A stretch of DNA of 64,000 nt from Streptomyces sp. NBC_01317 (GCF_035961655.1 NZ_CP108393.1:6371001-6435000), one strand, 5' to 3'; shown: positions 31,657-42,234, counted from the stretch's first letter. Made by a program: numbers and translations. Notes: generated by a model not told the origin, from the sequence alone.

Positions 31657-33644
31657 TACGCGGCCCTCCGTCGGTTGCCCTGTACGTCCCTGACCAGGCC
31701 GGCGATGCTGTCGGCCCGCAGATCGTCCAGCGTGATGCACGTGCCTCCCAGATCGCCGGCGAGTGTCCCGGCGAGCCCGAGCCGTACGATCCCCGACTCG
31801 CAGTCCACGACCACCGACGCGGTCCCCTCCGACGCGTGCAGCCGCGCGGCGCGCGCCGCGAGCGCGACCGGATCCGCGCCGCCCGTCGCCCGTCCGTCGG
31901 TCACCACGACGAGCAGCGGCCGGCGCGCGGGATCCCGCAGCCGCTCCACCCGCAGCACGTCGTGGGCCTTCAACAGCCCCGCGGCCAGGGGCGTCCGGCC
32001 CCCGGTGGGCAGCGACTCCAGCCGCGCCGCCGCGGCGTCCACGGACGACGTCGGGGGCAGTGCCACCTCGGCGTCGTTGCCCCGGAAGGTCACCAGCCCG
32101 ACCTTGTCGCGCCGCTGGTACGCGTCGAGCAGCAGCGAGAGCACCGCGCCCTTCACCGCGCTCATCCGCCGCTTGGCGGCCATGGACCCGGAGGCGTCGA
32201 CCACGAAGAGCACCAGATTGCCCTCGCGCCCCTCCCGAGTGGCCTGCCGCAGATCGTCCTTGCGTATGACCAGACCGGCCCCGCTGCGACCACGCGCCCG
32301 CTGGTGCGGGGCGGCGGCCTGCACGGTCGCGGCGAGATGCAGCTTGGTCAGCGCACCCCGGGGCCGGCGTGACCCGGTGGTCCTGCCGTGCTCGGTGCGT
32401 GCCCGCGAGCGGCGCCCGGCGGCCCCTTCCCCGAGGCCGGGAACGCTGAGCATTTTTGTACGGTACGGCTCACCGGCCCGCACGGCGGCCTGCTCGCCAC
32501 CCCCGCCCCCGGGCCGCGGCGACGCGGCGGGCGCGTCGTCGCCCTCCTCGGACCCCGAGTCCTCCGGCGCGTCGGGCCCACCCTCAGGCGCAGGCCCGCC
32601 CCCGGGCCCATCGGGATCGGGATCGTCGTCCTCGCCCTTGAACTCCTCCAACGTGTCGTCGAGCTTGTCCTGATCAAGTCCGGGCGCGTCGAACGGATTG
32701 CGCCGCCGCCGGTGCGGCAACGCGAGCAGCGCGGCCTGCCGGACGTCCTCGGCGAGCACGTCCGTACGCCCGGCCCACGCGGCCAGCGCCGTCGCGGTCC
32801 GCGCCATCACGATGTCGGCGCGCATCCCGTCCACCTCGAAGGCGGCGCAGGTGGCGGCGATCTGCAACAAGGCCGCGTCCCCGAGCCGTACGTCCGACAG
32901 CAGCGCCCGCGCGGCAACGATCCGCTCCCGCAGCGCACTCTCTTCCTCGGCCCAACGCCCCGCGAATCCGGCCGGATCGTCGTCGTAGGCGAGCCGCCGC
33001 CGTACGACCTCGACCCGCGTCTCGGGCTCCCGCGACGCGGCGACCTCCACGGTCAGCCCGAACCGGTCGAGCAACTGCGGCCGCAGCTCGCCCTCTTCGG
33101 GGTTCATCGTCCCGACGAGCAGAAACCGCGCGGCATGCCGTACGGAAACCCCTTCACGCTCGACGTACGAGGCGCCCATGGCGGCGGCGTCCAACAGGAG
33201 GTCGACCAGGTGATCGTGGAGCAGATTCACCTCATCCACGTACAACACCCCACGATGGGCATCGGCAAGAAGCCCCGGCTCAAAGGCCTTCACGCCCTCC
33301 GACAGGGCCCGCTCGATGTCGAGCGCCCCCACAAGCCGGTCCTCCGAGGCCCCGACGGGCAACTCAACCATCCGCGCGGGCCGCAGAGCACCCGGCCCCA
33401 CCTCATGGGGCCCATCAGGACACAACGGATCAGGCAGGGCGGGATCACAACTGAACCGGCACCCACCCACCACCTCAACCTCGGGCATCAACGCGGAGAG
33501 CGCCCGCACGGCAGTGCTCTTGGCGGTGCCCTTCTCACCCCGAACCAGCACACCACCCACCGCCGGACTGACGGCGTTCAACAGCAGCGCGAGCCGTAGA
33601 TCGTCCATTCCGACGACAGCGGTAAACGGGAAAGGGGTACTCAT
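31656..33644 (-). CDS. putative cobaltochelatase subunit (ChlI-ChlD fusion type)
   Basis: The 662-residue protein joins an N-terminal AAA+ module (Walker A VRGEKGTAKSTAV, Walker B VLYVDEVNLLHD, then LVGTMNPEEGELRPQLLDRF) to an acidic Pro/Gly linker (residues ~345-430) and a C-terminal VWA domain with an intact MIDAS (VVDASGSMAAKRRM, VTDGRATGG). This is the layout of magnesium-chelatase-like proteins. In a cob operon it most likely powers cobalt insertion together with a CobN-type subunit encoded elsewhere. GGAG lies 7 bp before the ATG. Confidence 0.85.
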   Translation of the reverse strand: MSTPFPFTAVVGMDDLRLALLLNAVSPAVGGVLVRGEKGTAKSTAVRALSALMPEVEVVGGCRFSCDPALPDPLCPDGPHEVGPGALRPARMVELPVGASEDRLVGALDIERALSEGVKAFEPGLLADAHRGVLYVDEVNLLHDHLVDLLLDAAAMGASYVEREGVSVRHAARFLLVGTMNPEEGELRPQLLDRFGLTVEVAASREPETRVEVVRRRLAYDDDPAGFAGRWAEEESALRERIVAARALLSDVRLGDAALLQIAATCAAFEVDGMRADIVMARTATALAAWAGRTDVLAEDVRQAALLALPHRRRRNPFDAPGLDQDKLDDTLEEFKGEDDDPDPDGPGGGPAPEGGPDAPEDSGSEEGDDAPAASPRPGGGGGEQAAVRAGEPYRTKMLSVPGLGEGAAGRRSRARTEHGRTTGSRRPRGALTKLHLAATVQAAAPHQRARGRSGAGLVIRKDDLRQATREGREGNLVLFVVDASGSMAAKRRMSAVKGAVLSLLLDAYQRRDKVGLVTFRGNDAEVALPPTSSVDAAAARLESLPTGGRTPLAAGLLKAHDVLRVERLRDPARRPLLVVVTDGRATGGADPVALAARAARLHASEGTASVVVDCESGIVRLGLAGTLAGDLGGTCITLDDLRADSIAGLVRDVQGNRRRAA

Positions 33645-33718
33645 GGGGCTCCTTGGAGTGCGGTCAGTACGTGTCGGACTACCGGCGGCAGGTGGCTGCT
33701 CAACCCCCACCGGCGCGA

Positions 33719-33832
33719 GGGGGTCGGGGTCGGAGGAGGCATGGGTGTCCGGACGTAAAGCGTCGCAACTCGCGCGAAGCGCGGTGAGGATAGCAGTCCG
33801 GACACCCGTGCCTCCGTAGGCCCCGGCCCCCG
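33719..33832. repeat. H2-armed hairpin with a different core, inside the cob operon
   Basis: Two 36-nt arms are complementary at about 30 positions, ending in GGGTGTCCGGAC and GTCCGGACACCC. GTAAAGCG follows the left arm and GCA precedes the right, as in H2. The central part (TCGCAACTCGCGCGAAGCGC onward) is unrelated to the H1/H2 core. It lies in the 247-bp gap between cobQ and the chelatase gene, the only gap in an otherwise overlapping operon. Confidence 0.8.
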
Positions 33833-33891
33833 CCCCCGGCGACGTACCCGAGCCCAACGCGCCCCCGACAACGCGCCCCCGCCGGACGGCG

Positions 33892-35436
33892 TCACGGCGC
33901 ACCCGGCGGAATGAACGGCAGCCCCCCAGGAGCGCCCCCCTCGATCAGCCGCCACAACGCATCCGTGTCCGCGTGCTCCTCCACCAGGTCCCCCAGCAGA
34001 TCGAGCTGTTCCTCCCGCAGTGCCCCGAAGCTCGTGTCCGGCGCCGGTACGAACCGCCGCCCCGCCTCCCGCGCGACCTCCACGAGGAACCGCCGCCGGA
34101 ACGCGTCGTTCTCCAGCACCCCGTGCCAGTGCGTCCCCCGCACAGAACCCACCCGGCACCCGTCCAGCGCCACCCCGCCCCCGTCGGAGACGAACGCCGG
34201 GCCGCCGCCGACCTCCGCGACCCCGTGGTGGATCTCGTACCCCTCCACAGGCTCACCGAGGGCGACGCCCACCGGCCGCCCCAGCGTCTTCTCGCGCGCG
34301 AACCGCACCCGTACCGGCAGCAGTCCCAGCCCCGCCACAATCCCGGCCCGCGACTCCACCTCGTCGTCGATCAGCTCGCCGAGCACCTGGTAGCCGCCGC
34401 AGATGCCCAGCACCGGGCGACCCGACGCCGCCCGCCGCGCCACCGCGTCCGCGAGCCCGCGCTCCCGCAGCCAGGCCAGGGCGCGCACGGTGCCGCGGGT
34501 GCCGGGTATGACGACCAGGTCCGCGTCGGCCAGTTCCTCCGCCCGGTCCACGAACCGCACCACCACACCCGGCTCCGCCGCCAACGCGTCCACGTCGGTG
34601 AAGTTCGACATCAGCGGTACGGCGCACACCGCGACGCGCAGGACGTCCTCGCCGTACGGAACGGACGCCGCGGACTCCCGTACCGACCCGCGGAGCGACA
34701 CCCGCAGCCCGTCCTCCTCGTCGATGCCGAGGCCGGGCCGCCACGGCAGCACACCGAGGGTCGCCCGCCCGGTCAGCCCGCGCAGCATCTCCAACCCCGG
34801 TTCCAGCAAGGACACATCGCCCCGGAACTTGTTGACGACGTACCCCGCGACCAGCGCCTGGTCCTCGGCGCTCAGCAGCGCCGTCGTCCCGAAGAACGAG
34901 GCGAAGACCCCGCCCCGGTCGATGTCCCCGACCACGACGACCGGCAGGCGGGCGGCGCGGGCGATGCCCATGTTCACGATGTCGGTGCGGCGGAGGTTGA
35001 TCTCGGCGGGGCTGCCGGCGCCTTCGCAGATCACGGCGTCGTACGTACGGCGCAGCTCGGCGAGGCACTCCAGTACGGTCCCCAGCAGCGCTTCCTGGCG
35101 GCCCCCGTGGTAGCCCCTGGCGCTCATCTCGCCCACCGGGCGCCCCATGAGGACCACTTGACTGCTCCGGTCGCTGCCGGGCTTCAGCAGTACGGGGTTC
35201 ATCAGCGCGGTCGGCTCGATACGGGCGGCCTGCGCCTGCATGGCCTGGGCCCGGCCGATCTCGGCGCCTTCGCGCGTCACGAACGAGTTGAGGGACATGT
35301 TCTGGCCCTTGAAGGGCGCGACGTTGACACCTTGCCGCACGAGCCACCGGCAGACGCCCGCGGTGACGACGCTCTTGCCCGCGTCGGAGGTGGTCCCGGC
35401 GATGAGCACCCCACCCCCCACCCCGTCCCGCCTCAC
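33892..35436 (-). CDS. cobQ: cobyric acid synthase
   Basis: The 514-residue enzyme has the N-terminal nucleotide-binding domain (LIAGTTSDAGKSVVTAGVCR, APFKGQNMSLNSFVT, GAGSPAEINLR) and a C-terminal glutamine amidotransferase domain (VIPGTRGTVRALAWL, nucleophile Cys in GICGGYQVLGE near residue 345, GTHWHGVLEN). It amidates side chains b, d, e and g of adenosyl-cobyrinate diamide. The GTG start overlaps the cobD stop (GTGA). Confidence 0.93.
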   Translation of the reverse strand: MRRDGVGGGVLIAGTTSDAGKSVVTAGVCRWLVRQGVNVAPFKGQNMSLNSFVTREGAEIGRAQAMQAQAARIEPTALMNPVLLKPGSDRSSQVVLMGRPVGEMSARGYHGGRQEALLGTVLECLAELRRTYDAVICEGAGSPAEINLRRTDIVNMGIARAARLPVVVVGDIDRGGVFASFFGTTALLSAEDQALVAGYVVNKFRGDVSLLEPGLEMLRGLTGRATLGVLPWRPGLGIDEEDGLRVSLRGSVRESAASVPYGEDVLRVAVCAVPLMSNFTDVDALAAEPGVVVRFVDRAEELADADLVVIPGTRGTVRALAWLRERGLADAVARRAASGRPVLGICGGYQVLGELIDDEVESRAGIVAGLGLLPVRVRFAREKTLGRPVGVALGEPVEGYEIHHGVAEVGGGPAFVSDGGGVALDGCRVGSVRGTHWHGVLENDAFRRRFLVEVAREAGRRFVPAPDTSFGALREEQLDLLGDLVEEHADTDALWRLIEGGAPGGLPFIPPGAP

Positions 35437-36686
35437 AACGGCCTCCCCACACCCGCACCGTCACCGGCGCCCGAGCCGAGACCCGCACCGTCAAGGGCGC
35501 CCGCGCCGACGCCCCGGTCGGCCCCCGCACCCGTTCCGGAAACCGCCGCGTACGCGAACCGCCCCGCCACGCACACCGCCAGCGCCAATCCGCTCACCCG
35601 CCGGGACAACCGCACGGCCCGTTCGATGTCGGCGATCTCCACGGGCCGGCCGCCGCCGTTCAGTACCGGGCGGTGTTCGACCCGGCCGCCGTACGCGAGC
35701 GTTCCGCCCAGCCGTACGCCCAGCGCCCCCGCGAACGAGGCCTCCACCGGGCCCGCGTTGGGGCTCGGGTGCTTGCGCGCGTCGTCGCGCCACGCCCGCC
35801 ACGCCCCGCGCGGATCGCCGCCCGCGACGACGGCCAGCGCGGCGGTCAGCCGGGCGCCTGGCGCGCCCGCCACGTCGTCGAGACGGGCCGAGGCCCAGCC
35901 GAACCGGCGGTATTTCGGGGACTTGTGCCCCACCATGGCGTCCAGTGTGTTCACGGCCCGGAACCCGGCCAGCCCGGGGACCCCGGCCAGGGCGCCCCAC
36001 ACGAGCGCGCCCACCACCGCGTCGGAGGTGTTCTCGGCGACGGACTCCACGACGGCCCGCGCGATCTGCTGGGCGTCGAGGGACTGCGGGTCACGGCCGC
36101 ACAGGTGCGGCAGCCGCTCCCGGGCCAGTTCGACGTCCCCGGCGGAGAGCGCCCGGCCGATGGCACGCGCCTCGCGCGCCAGTGACGTACCGCCGACGAC
36201 GGACCAGGTGGCGGCGGCGGTCAGCGCGACCGAGGCGACCCGCCGGCCCGCGAGCCCGGCACCTCCGGCTGCTCCGGTACGTTCCGCCGTCCCGGCAACT
36301 CCCGCCGTCCCGGCACCCGCACGCCCTCGCGCCCCACGTCCCCGCGCCCCGCGTGCCACCACCGCGCCCAGGCCCACCGCCCCGCCCGCGCAGACCAGCG
36401 TGTGCAACGCGCCCCAGCCACGGTGGTCCCGCCACAGGGCGCGCTCCACGCCCCCCGCGGCCCGTCCGAACGCCGCGACCGGATGGCCCCGGCGCGGATC
36501 GCCCAGCAGAAGGTCGGCGAGCAGCCCGCCCGCGGCCCCGTACGCGTGGACCCACGCGGCGTCCCAGCCGGCCGACCGGGCCGGCCGACCAGAGGCCCCC
36601 GCTGCGGAAGTGACCGAAACGGCGGGGCTGGTGGCGGCGACAGAAGCGACAGAAGCGGCGGCACGGACGCAGGCGCGGCCAGGCAT
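35433..36686 (-). CDS. cobD: adenosylcobinamide-phosphate synthase CobD/CbiB
   Basis: The 417-residue membrane protein has the CbiB pattern: GGLLADLLLGDPRRGHPVAAFG, LVGRDPQ-like LCGRDPQSLDAQQIARAVVE, SVAENTSDAVVGALVWGALA, FRAVNTLDAMVGHKSPKYRRFGW split across a loop, and HPSPNAGPVEASFAGALGV. It attaches aminopropanol phosphate to cobyric acid. The first ~45 residues are a low-complexity Ala/Ser extension, and the Gly/Ala C-terminal tail (about 30 residues) is also unusual. It is first in the operon, directly behind the cobalamin riboswitch. Confidence 0.9.
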   Translation of the reverse strand: MPGRACVRAAASVASVAATSPAVSVTSAAGASGRPARSAGWDAAWVHAYGAAGGLLADLLLGDPRRGHPVAAFGRAAGGVERALWRDHRGWGALHTLVCAGGAVGLGAVVARGARGRGARGRAGAGTAGVAGTAERTGAAGGAGLAGRRVASVALTAAATWSVVGGTSLAREARAIGRALSAGDVELARERLPHLCGRDPQSLDAQQIARAVVESVAENTSDAVVGALVWGALAGVPGLAGFRAVNTLDAMVGHKSPKYRRFGWASARLDDVAGAPGARLTAALAVVAGGDPRGAWRAWRDDARKHPSPNAGPVEASFAGALGVRLGGTLAYGGRVEHRPVLNGGGRPVEIADIERAVRLSRRVSGLALAVCVAGRFAYAAVSGTGAGADRGVGAGALDGAGLGSGAGDGAGVGRPL

Positions 36687-36699
36687 GGCGACGTGTCCT

Positions 36700-36875
36700 C
36701 ACTCAGGGTCCGCGCCCCGGCTCGACGGAAAACGCGGCGGCGAGAGTTCCTGGCTCCCGGGGACGTTTCCCCGGAGGGACACCGTGCCCGGTGACAGTGG
36801 CGGGACCGCGCCGGATTCGCACCGGCTTCCTCTGCTGCCGCCGTAATTGGCCCCGGCAGTCCACCACGCTGCGAG
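36700..36875 (-). promoter_or_regulatory. cobalamin riboswitch upstream of cobD
   Basis: On the minus strand the order is GGAAGCCGGTGCGAATCCGG, then CGGTCCCGCCACTGTCAC, which holds the invariant B12 box GCCACTG (36801-36795), then GAGCCAGGAACTCTCGCC, a near match to the conserved downstream helix. The cobD ATG follows the end of the element by about 15 nt, with GAGTGAGGA as ribosome site, so control is likely translational. Outer boundaries are approximate. Confidence 0.9.
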
Positions 36876-36934
36876 AACGCCCGTCAACCCGCCCTTGACC
36901 TGCGGCGGGGCAGTGTGCGAAGCCCCACACGAAA

Positions 36935-36958
36935 GGCCCGGGGGCAGGCCCCCGGGCC
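36935..36958. terminator. hairpin terminator after the phosphate-transport genes
   Basis: A perfect 10-bp stem (GGCCCGGGGG and CCCCCGGGCC) with a 4-nt loop lies 17 bp beyond the stop of the 78-residue protein and upstream of the riboswitch. No T-tract is present, as is common in high-GC actinomycetes. Confidence 0.65.
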
Positions 36959-36975
36959 GAGCGCGGTACGTACGG

Positions 36976-37212
36976 TCAGGCCACGATCAGGTAGATGCCG
37001 TACGCCACGGCCGCCGCGCACAGCGCGAAGCACGCGTAGGCGCCGGTGCGCGCCAGGGCCACGGAGCCCCCCGCCGACCCGCCGGACTCCGAGGCCGCCG
37101 ACTCCTGCTTGGCCAGGGCCACGATGCCGAGGGTGAACAGGCCCACCAGACCGATGGTGGACACGAGGCTGACGCCGAACACGGAGCCGAGGGCTGCCCA
37201 GTCGATTTTCAT
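36976..37212 (-). CDS. small membrane protein co-transcribed with the phosphate transporter
   Basis: The 78-residue protein has two hydrophobic helices (residues 10-32 and 53-77) separated by a Gly/Ser-rich acidic loop (KQESAASESGGSAGGS). I recognise no domain. GGAAG precedes the ATG. It begins 27 bp after the Pit gene and ends at a terminator, so it is probably an accessory subunit of that transporter. Confidence 0.75.
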   Translation of the reverse strand: MKIDWAALGSVFGVSLVSTIGLVGLFTLGIVALAKQESAASESGGSAGGSVALARTGAYACFALCAAAVAYGIYLIVA

Positions 37213-37239
37213 GTGATCGCTTCCTTAGACCGTGGCGGT

Positions 37240-38511
<1,272 letters not shown>

Positions 38512-38544
38512 TTACCCAGGCAATCGTTCGACGTCGGTGGCCAC

Positions 38545-38581
38545 GGTGAACGTAAGGATGCAGGGTGAACGGAAGGTTAAC
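38545..38581 (-). promoter_or_regulatory. PHO box upstream of the phosphate transporter
   Basis: On the minus strand GTTAACCTTCC and GTTCACCCTGC form two adjacent 11-bp units (38581-38560), and a third perfect GTTCACC lies 8 bp further (38551-38545). This matches the Streptomyces PhoP consensus (GTTCACC with 4-bp spacers) and ends 34 bp before the Pit start. Confidence 0.8.
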
Positions 38582-38679
38582 TAGGGAGGTACTCGGAGTG
38601 TCTCTCCTGAACGGCTCTCCGAGCGCCTGATGTGTTGTCCGACCTGCCCTTTTTCCGCCCGGGCTGGCAAGATCGCCAT

Positions 38680-39342
38680 ATGACTGATCATCTGCCTGCG
38701 GACGCGCGCCACCGGGCCTGGGCCGAGCTGGTGGCGACCGCGCGCAGGACCACCGCGGAAGGGCTCGTCGTGGGGACGTCGGGCAATGTCTCCGTACGGG
38801 TCGGGGACGAGGTCCTCGTCACCCCGAGCGGGGTGCCGTACGACCGCCTCACACCCGGCGACCTGGTCGCCGTCGACCTCTCCGGACGCCAGGTCTCCGG
38901 CCGGCTCGGCCCGACGAGCGAACTGCCGCTCCACCTGGAGATCTACCGCACCACGGACGCCTCCGCCGTGGTCCACACGCACGCCGTCCACGCCGCCGCC
39001 GTCTCGACCCTCGTCACCGAACTGCCGCTGATCCACTACATGGCGGCGGCCCTCGGCGGCCCGGTGCGGGTCGCCCCCTACGCCACGTACGGCACACCCG
39101 AACTGGCCGCGCACATGCGCGACGCCCTGCGCGACCGTACGGGCTGCCTGCTCAGGAACCACGGCACCGTCACCTACGGCGACTCCCTGGACCGGGCGTA
39201 CGACCGCACGGCCCAGCTGGAGTGGATGTGCCGCGTCTGGCTCACGGCGTCCTCGGTCCCCGGCCGCACCCCGGCCCTGCTCTCCGAGTCCCAGGTCGCC
39301 GAGGTCGGCGAGAAGCTCAAGGGCTACGGCCAGAAGCCCTGA
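38680..39342 (+). CDS. class II aldolase/adducin family protein
   Basis: The 220-residue protein has the fuculose-aldolase-like fold: VVGTSGNVSVRVGDEVLVTP, GRLGPTSELPLHLEIYRT with the catalytic Glu, and the zinc site ASAVVHTHAVHAAAVS, where HTH supplies two ligands. The later LLRNHGTVTYG contributes the third His. Likely reactions are retro-aldol cleavage or decarboxylation of a phosphorylated sugar. The ATG at 38680 gives a normal start. Confidence 0.87.
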   Translation: MTDHLPADARHRAWAELVATARRTTAEGLVVGTSGNVSVRVGDEVLVTPSGVPYDRLTPGDLVAVDLSGRQVSGRLGPTSELPLHLEIYRTTDASAVVHTHAVHAAAVSTLVTELPLIHYMAAALGGPVRVAPYATYGTPELAAHMRDALRDRTGCLLRNHGTVTYGDSLDRAYDRTAQLEWMCRVWLTASSVPGRTPALLSESQVAEVGEKLKGYGQKP

Positions 39343-39443
39343 GACCCACGGGGGGTGCCCGCGAACCGGCGGCCGCCACCGCCCGCAGCCCTGACGGCCC
39401 ACGTCCGGTGGCCGTCCGCCGCCGCCGTACCGACACTGAGGAA

Positions 39444-40571
39444 ATGCGCCCGGCAACTGTGACGGCAGCGGCCGTCTCCACATTCATCGGTGTCGGCGCG
39501 GCCGCGGTGGCGGCCGGCCGGTACGCCAGCGATGCCGCGCTCAAGGCATCGCCCGGGCGCCCCCTGCCCGGAGACCCCTGGCTGACCGTGCACGCCACGG
39601 CCGCCGGACACGTCACCCTGACCCGCTGCCTCGCCTCCGTACGGCCCGGTACGTACGGTCTTGAGGCCCCCGGCCTGCACGCGGTGGTCGGGCCCGTCCT
39701 CGACGGGGAGGCGCGCGACGCCGACACCGTCGTACGGCGGCTGGAACGCGTCAGCCGCGGCACGCTCTCCCGAGGCGCGCGTGTGCGGCTCACCCCCCAG
39801 CTGTACAGCGGCGACCCCACCACGGCCCTCGGGCTCGACCACAAGGATGTCGAGATCCCCGGCGAACTGGGCGCGCTGCCCGCGTGGTTCGTACCGGGGG
39901 AACGCGAGACCTGGGTGATCACCACCCACGGCCTGGGCACCACCCGCGAGCACCCGCTGAACCTCCTGCCGTTCCTCGCCGGCCAGCGCTTCCCGGTGCT
40001 CGACCTCGCCTACCGGGGCGACGCGGGCGCGCCCCGCTCCCCGGACGGCCTCGGGCACCTCGGCGACTCCGAATGGCGCGACCTCGACGCCGCGATCCGC
40101 TACGCCGTCCGGTACGGCGCCGAGCGGGTGATCCTGTACGGCTGGTCCACCGGCGCCTCCATGGCGCTGCGCGCCGCCGCGGACTCCACGCTCACCGCCC
40201 GGATCTCCGGCCTGGTGCTGGACTCGCCGGTGCTCGACTGGGAGTCCACGCTGCGGGCGCTCGCCTCGGCCCGCCGGGTCCCGGCGGCGCTGATGCCGCT
40301 CGCCGTCAGGGCGGCCCAGGGGAGCACCGGACTGCACGGGAACCGGCTGCGCCGGGCCGCCGACCCCCGGAACCTGCGGGTCCCGACCCTGATCTTCCAC
40401 GGCCCCGGCGACCTCCTCACGCCGTGGGAACCGGCCCGCGCCCTCGCCGCCCACCGGCCGGAACTGATCTCCCTCCACCCCGTGGCGCACGCCCCGCACG
40501 GCGCGATGTGGAACGCCGATCCCGAGGACTACGAGGAAACCCTCCGCCGCTTCCTCGTCCCCCTGATGTGA
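39444..40571 (+). CDS. membrane-anchored alpha/beta hydrolase
   Basis: The 375-residue protein has an N-terminal hydrophobic segment (VTAAAVSTFIGVGAAAVAAG), then about 120 residues of unknown fold and a C-terminal hydrolase core: THGLGTTREHPLNLLPFLAG, the nucleophile in VILYGWSTGASMALRAA (about residue 235), HGPGDLLTPWE with the acid, and HAPHGAMWNADPEDYE with the His. The substrate is unknown. The ATG follows GAGGAA directly. Confidence 0.78.
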   Translation: MRPATVTAAAVSTFIGVGAAAVAAGRYASDAALKASPGRPLPGDPWLTVHATAAGHVTLTRCLASVRPGTYGLEAPGLHAVVGPVLDGEARDADTVVRRLERVSRGTLSRGARVRLTPQLYSGDPTTALGLDHKDVEIPGELGALPAWFVPGERETWVITTHGLGTTREHPLNLLPFLAGQRFPVLDLAYRGDAGAPRSPDGLGHLGDSEWRDLDAAIRYAVRYGAERVILYGWSTGASMALRAAADSTLTARISGLVLDSPVLDWESTLRALASARRVPAALMPLAVRAAQGSTGLHGNRLRRAADPRNLRVPTLIFHGPGDLLTPWEPARALAAHRPELISLHPVAHAPHGAMWNADPEDYEETLRRFLVPLM

Positions 40572-40752
40572 CGGACGGCCGCGGCGGACGCACCGCCACC
40601 CCCGCGCACCGTCCGCCGGGACTCCGGAAGCGCGCTTTCACCCCATCCGTACCACTCCGTTGACCTTGTGGGAGGGGCTCCCTTCACCGGGTCAGGAGCG
40701 AGGGAAGAGGTTCCGTTTGGGCTTTCGGGCAGTCACCGGGAAGACTGCCCCC

Positions 40753-42234
40753 GTGACGTCCCGAAAGCCTGATGAGCAATTGGCGCGCAACTCCAGACTC
40801 CGACTTGTCACCCCGAGGCCGTTGACCACGGCACGACGGGCTGTGACCGACGGGCGCAGCCGCCCCGCACCCCGGCCGCCCGAGGGCACTCCGCCACCGG
40901 CGGAGCTGGCCCGTCAGGCGAGGGCCGTCCTCGCCGACGCCGTACGGATCGCCCGCTGGGCGGCCGCCGACCGTGACCCCGGAGCGGGTCATCTCGCCGC
41001 GCACACCCAGGAACGGGCCTCGGCCGCGCTGGACCTGACGGCGGAACAGGTCCGGGCGAGCTGGGACCGCGCCCGGCTGGCCGGGCTGGTCGAGCTGCAC
41101 GGCGGGACCGTGCGCCCCGGCTGGCGGCTCCAGGCCTGGGACCGCGACGACAGTGCCGTCCTGCGCGGCTGGGTGGCGCTCTTCGACGCCTGGTCCCTCG
41201 TCCACCCCGCCCCCGACGACGTCGCCCCGGCGACCGTCGCCGAGGTGGTCGAGGCCGTCCCGCAGGTGCTCTCCCTGTTGCAGCTGTCCGCCGGCCCCGT
41301 GACCGCCCCGGCGCTGCTGGACCTGCTCCAGCAGCGCGTCGCGGAACTCCACGAGGAGCGCTGCGAGGTACCGGAGGTGCCGTACGGCCCCGAGGGCGCG
41401 GAAGCGTCCGGCACGGCCGTCCCGGCGGACGAGGGGATGGAAGCGGCCCCCGACACCACGGACGCTCCGGACGTCTCCGATGCCACCGGCGCTCCGGAGG
41501 CCTCCGCCGAGGCGCTGCTGCCTCCGCTCCTCGACTGGGCCCTGGAGGGCCTGGCCGCCGTCGGCGCGCTGACGCTGGGCAAGGGGCAGGCCACCCTCAC
41601 CCCCCTCGGCAACTGGGCGGTCTGGGTCAAGCTGGAGCAGATCTGCGTCGCCGCGCAGAGCCCCGCGGGCAACATCGAGCAGCACGCCCAGGACATGCTC
41701 CGCGGCTGCGCCCGGCTCACCCCGGGGCCGGCGCGCGCCGAATACCGCGCCTGGCTCGCCGCGCGCACCGTCGGGAGCGCCATCACCGAACTGCTCGCCG
41801 TCGCCCGCGGTGAGGACGCGCTGCTGCGCGGGCTCGCCTTCGAGGCGCTGCGGGTCGTCGGAGCACCCGCCGAGCCGTCCGTACGGGCCGTGGTGAACGA
41901 CACCTCCCTGCGGCCGTACGCGCTCCTCTGGCTGGCGGAGTACGAAGGCGCCGACCCCGACGACGCCGCCGACGTCCTGACCCGTGAGGAGGCGACCTGG
42001 CTCTGGGTCGACACCGCGGCGGCCGTCGCGGACCACGGGGAGACCGACCTGCTGGTACGGCACCTGGAGTCCGCCGTGCAGGGCACGGTGCCCGCCCTGC
42101 TCAGGGAGGTCAGGGCGATCGGCCATCCCCGTACGGTCCAGGTCCTGGTCGCCCTCGCCGCGGCCCACCCGGACCCGGCCCTCGCCAAGGCCGTGCGCCG
42201 GGCCGCGTTCCAGGTGCACACCGGGGGCGCGTGA
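40753..42234 (+). CDS. conserved hypothetical protein with a HEAT-like C terminus
   Basis: I do not recognise this 493-residue cytosolic protein. Residues ~50-130 are helical with a possible winged-helix stretch (AALDLTAEQVRASWDRARLA, then LVELHGGTVRPGW). An acidic Pro/Ala/Thr linker (about residues 210-260) separates it from LTLGKGQATLTPLGNWAVWV, a second winged-helix-like element. The C-terminal 150 residues resemble HEAT/ARM helices (LLRGLAFEALRVVG, VLVALAAAHPDPALAKAVRR). The GTG start is tentative, and the frame is open to 40660. Confidence 0.55.
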   Translation: MTSRKPDEQLARNSRLRLVTPRPLTTARRAVTDGRSRPAPRPPEGTPPPAELARQARAVLADAVRIARWAAADRDPGAGHLAAHTQERASAALDLTAEQVRASWDRARLAGLVELHGGTVRPGWRLQAWDRDDSAVLRGWVALFDAWSLVHPAPDDVAPATVAEVVEAVPQVLSLLQLSAGPVTAPALLDLLQQRVAELHEERCEVPEVPYGPEGAEASGTAVPADEGMEAAPDTTDAPDVSDATGAPEASAEALLPPLLDWALEGLAAVGALTLGKGQATLTPLGNWAVWVKLEQICVAAQSPAGNIEQHAQDMLRGCARLTPGPARAEYRAWLAARTVGSAITELLAVARGEDALLRGLAFEALRVVGAPAEPSVRAVVNDTSLRPYALLWLAEYEGADPDDAADVLTREEATWLWVDTAAAVADHGETDLLVRHLESAVQGTVPALLREVRAIGHPRTVQVLVALAAAHPDPALAKAVRRAAFQVHTGGA

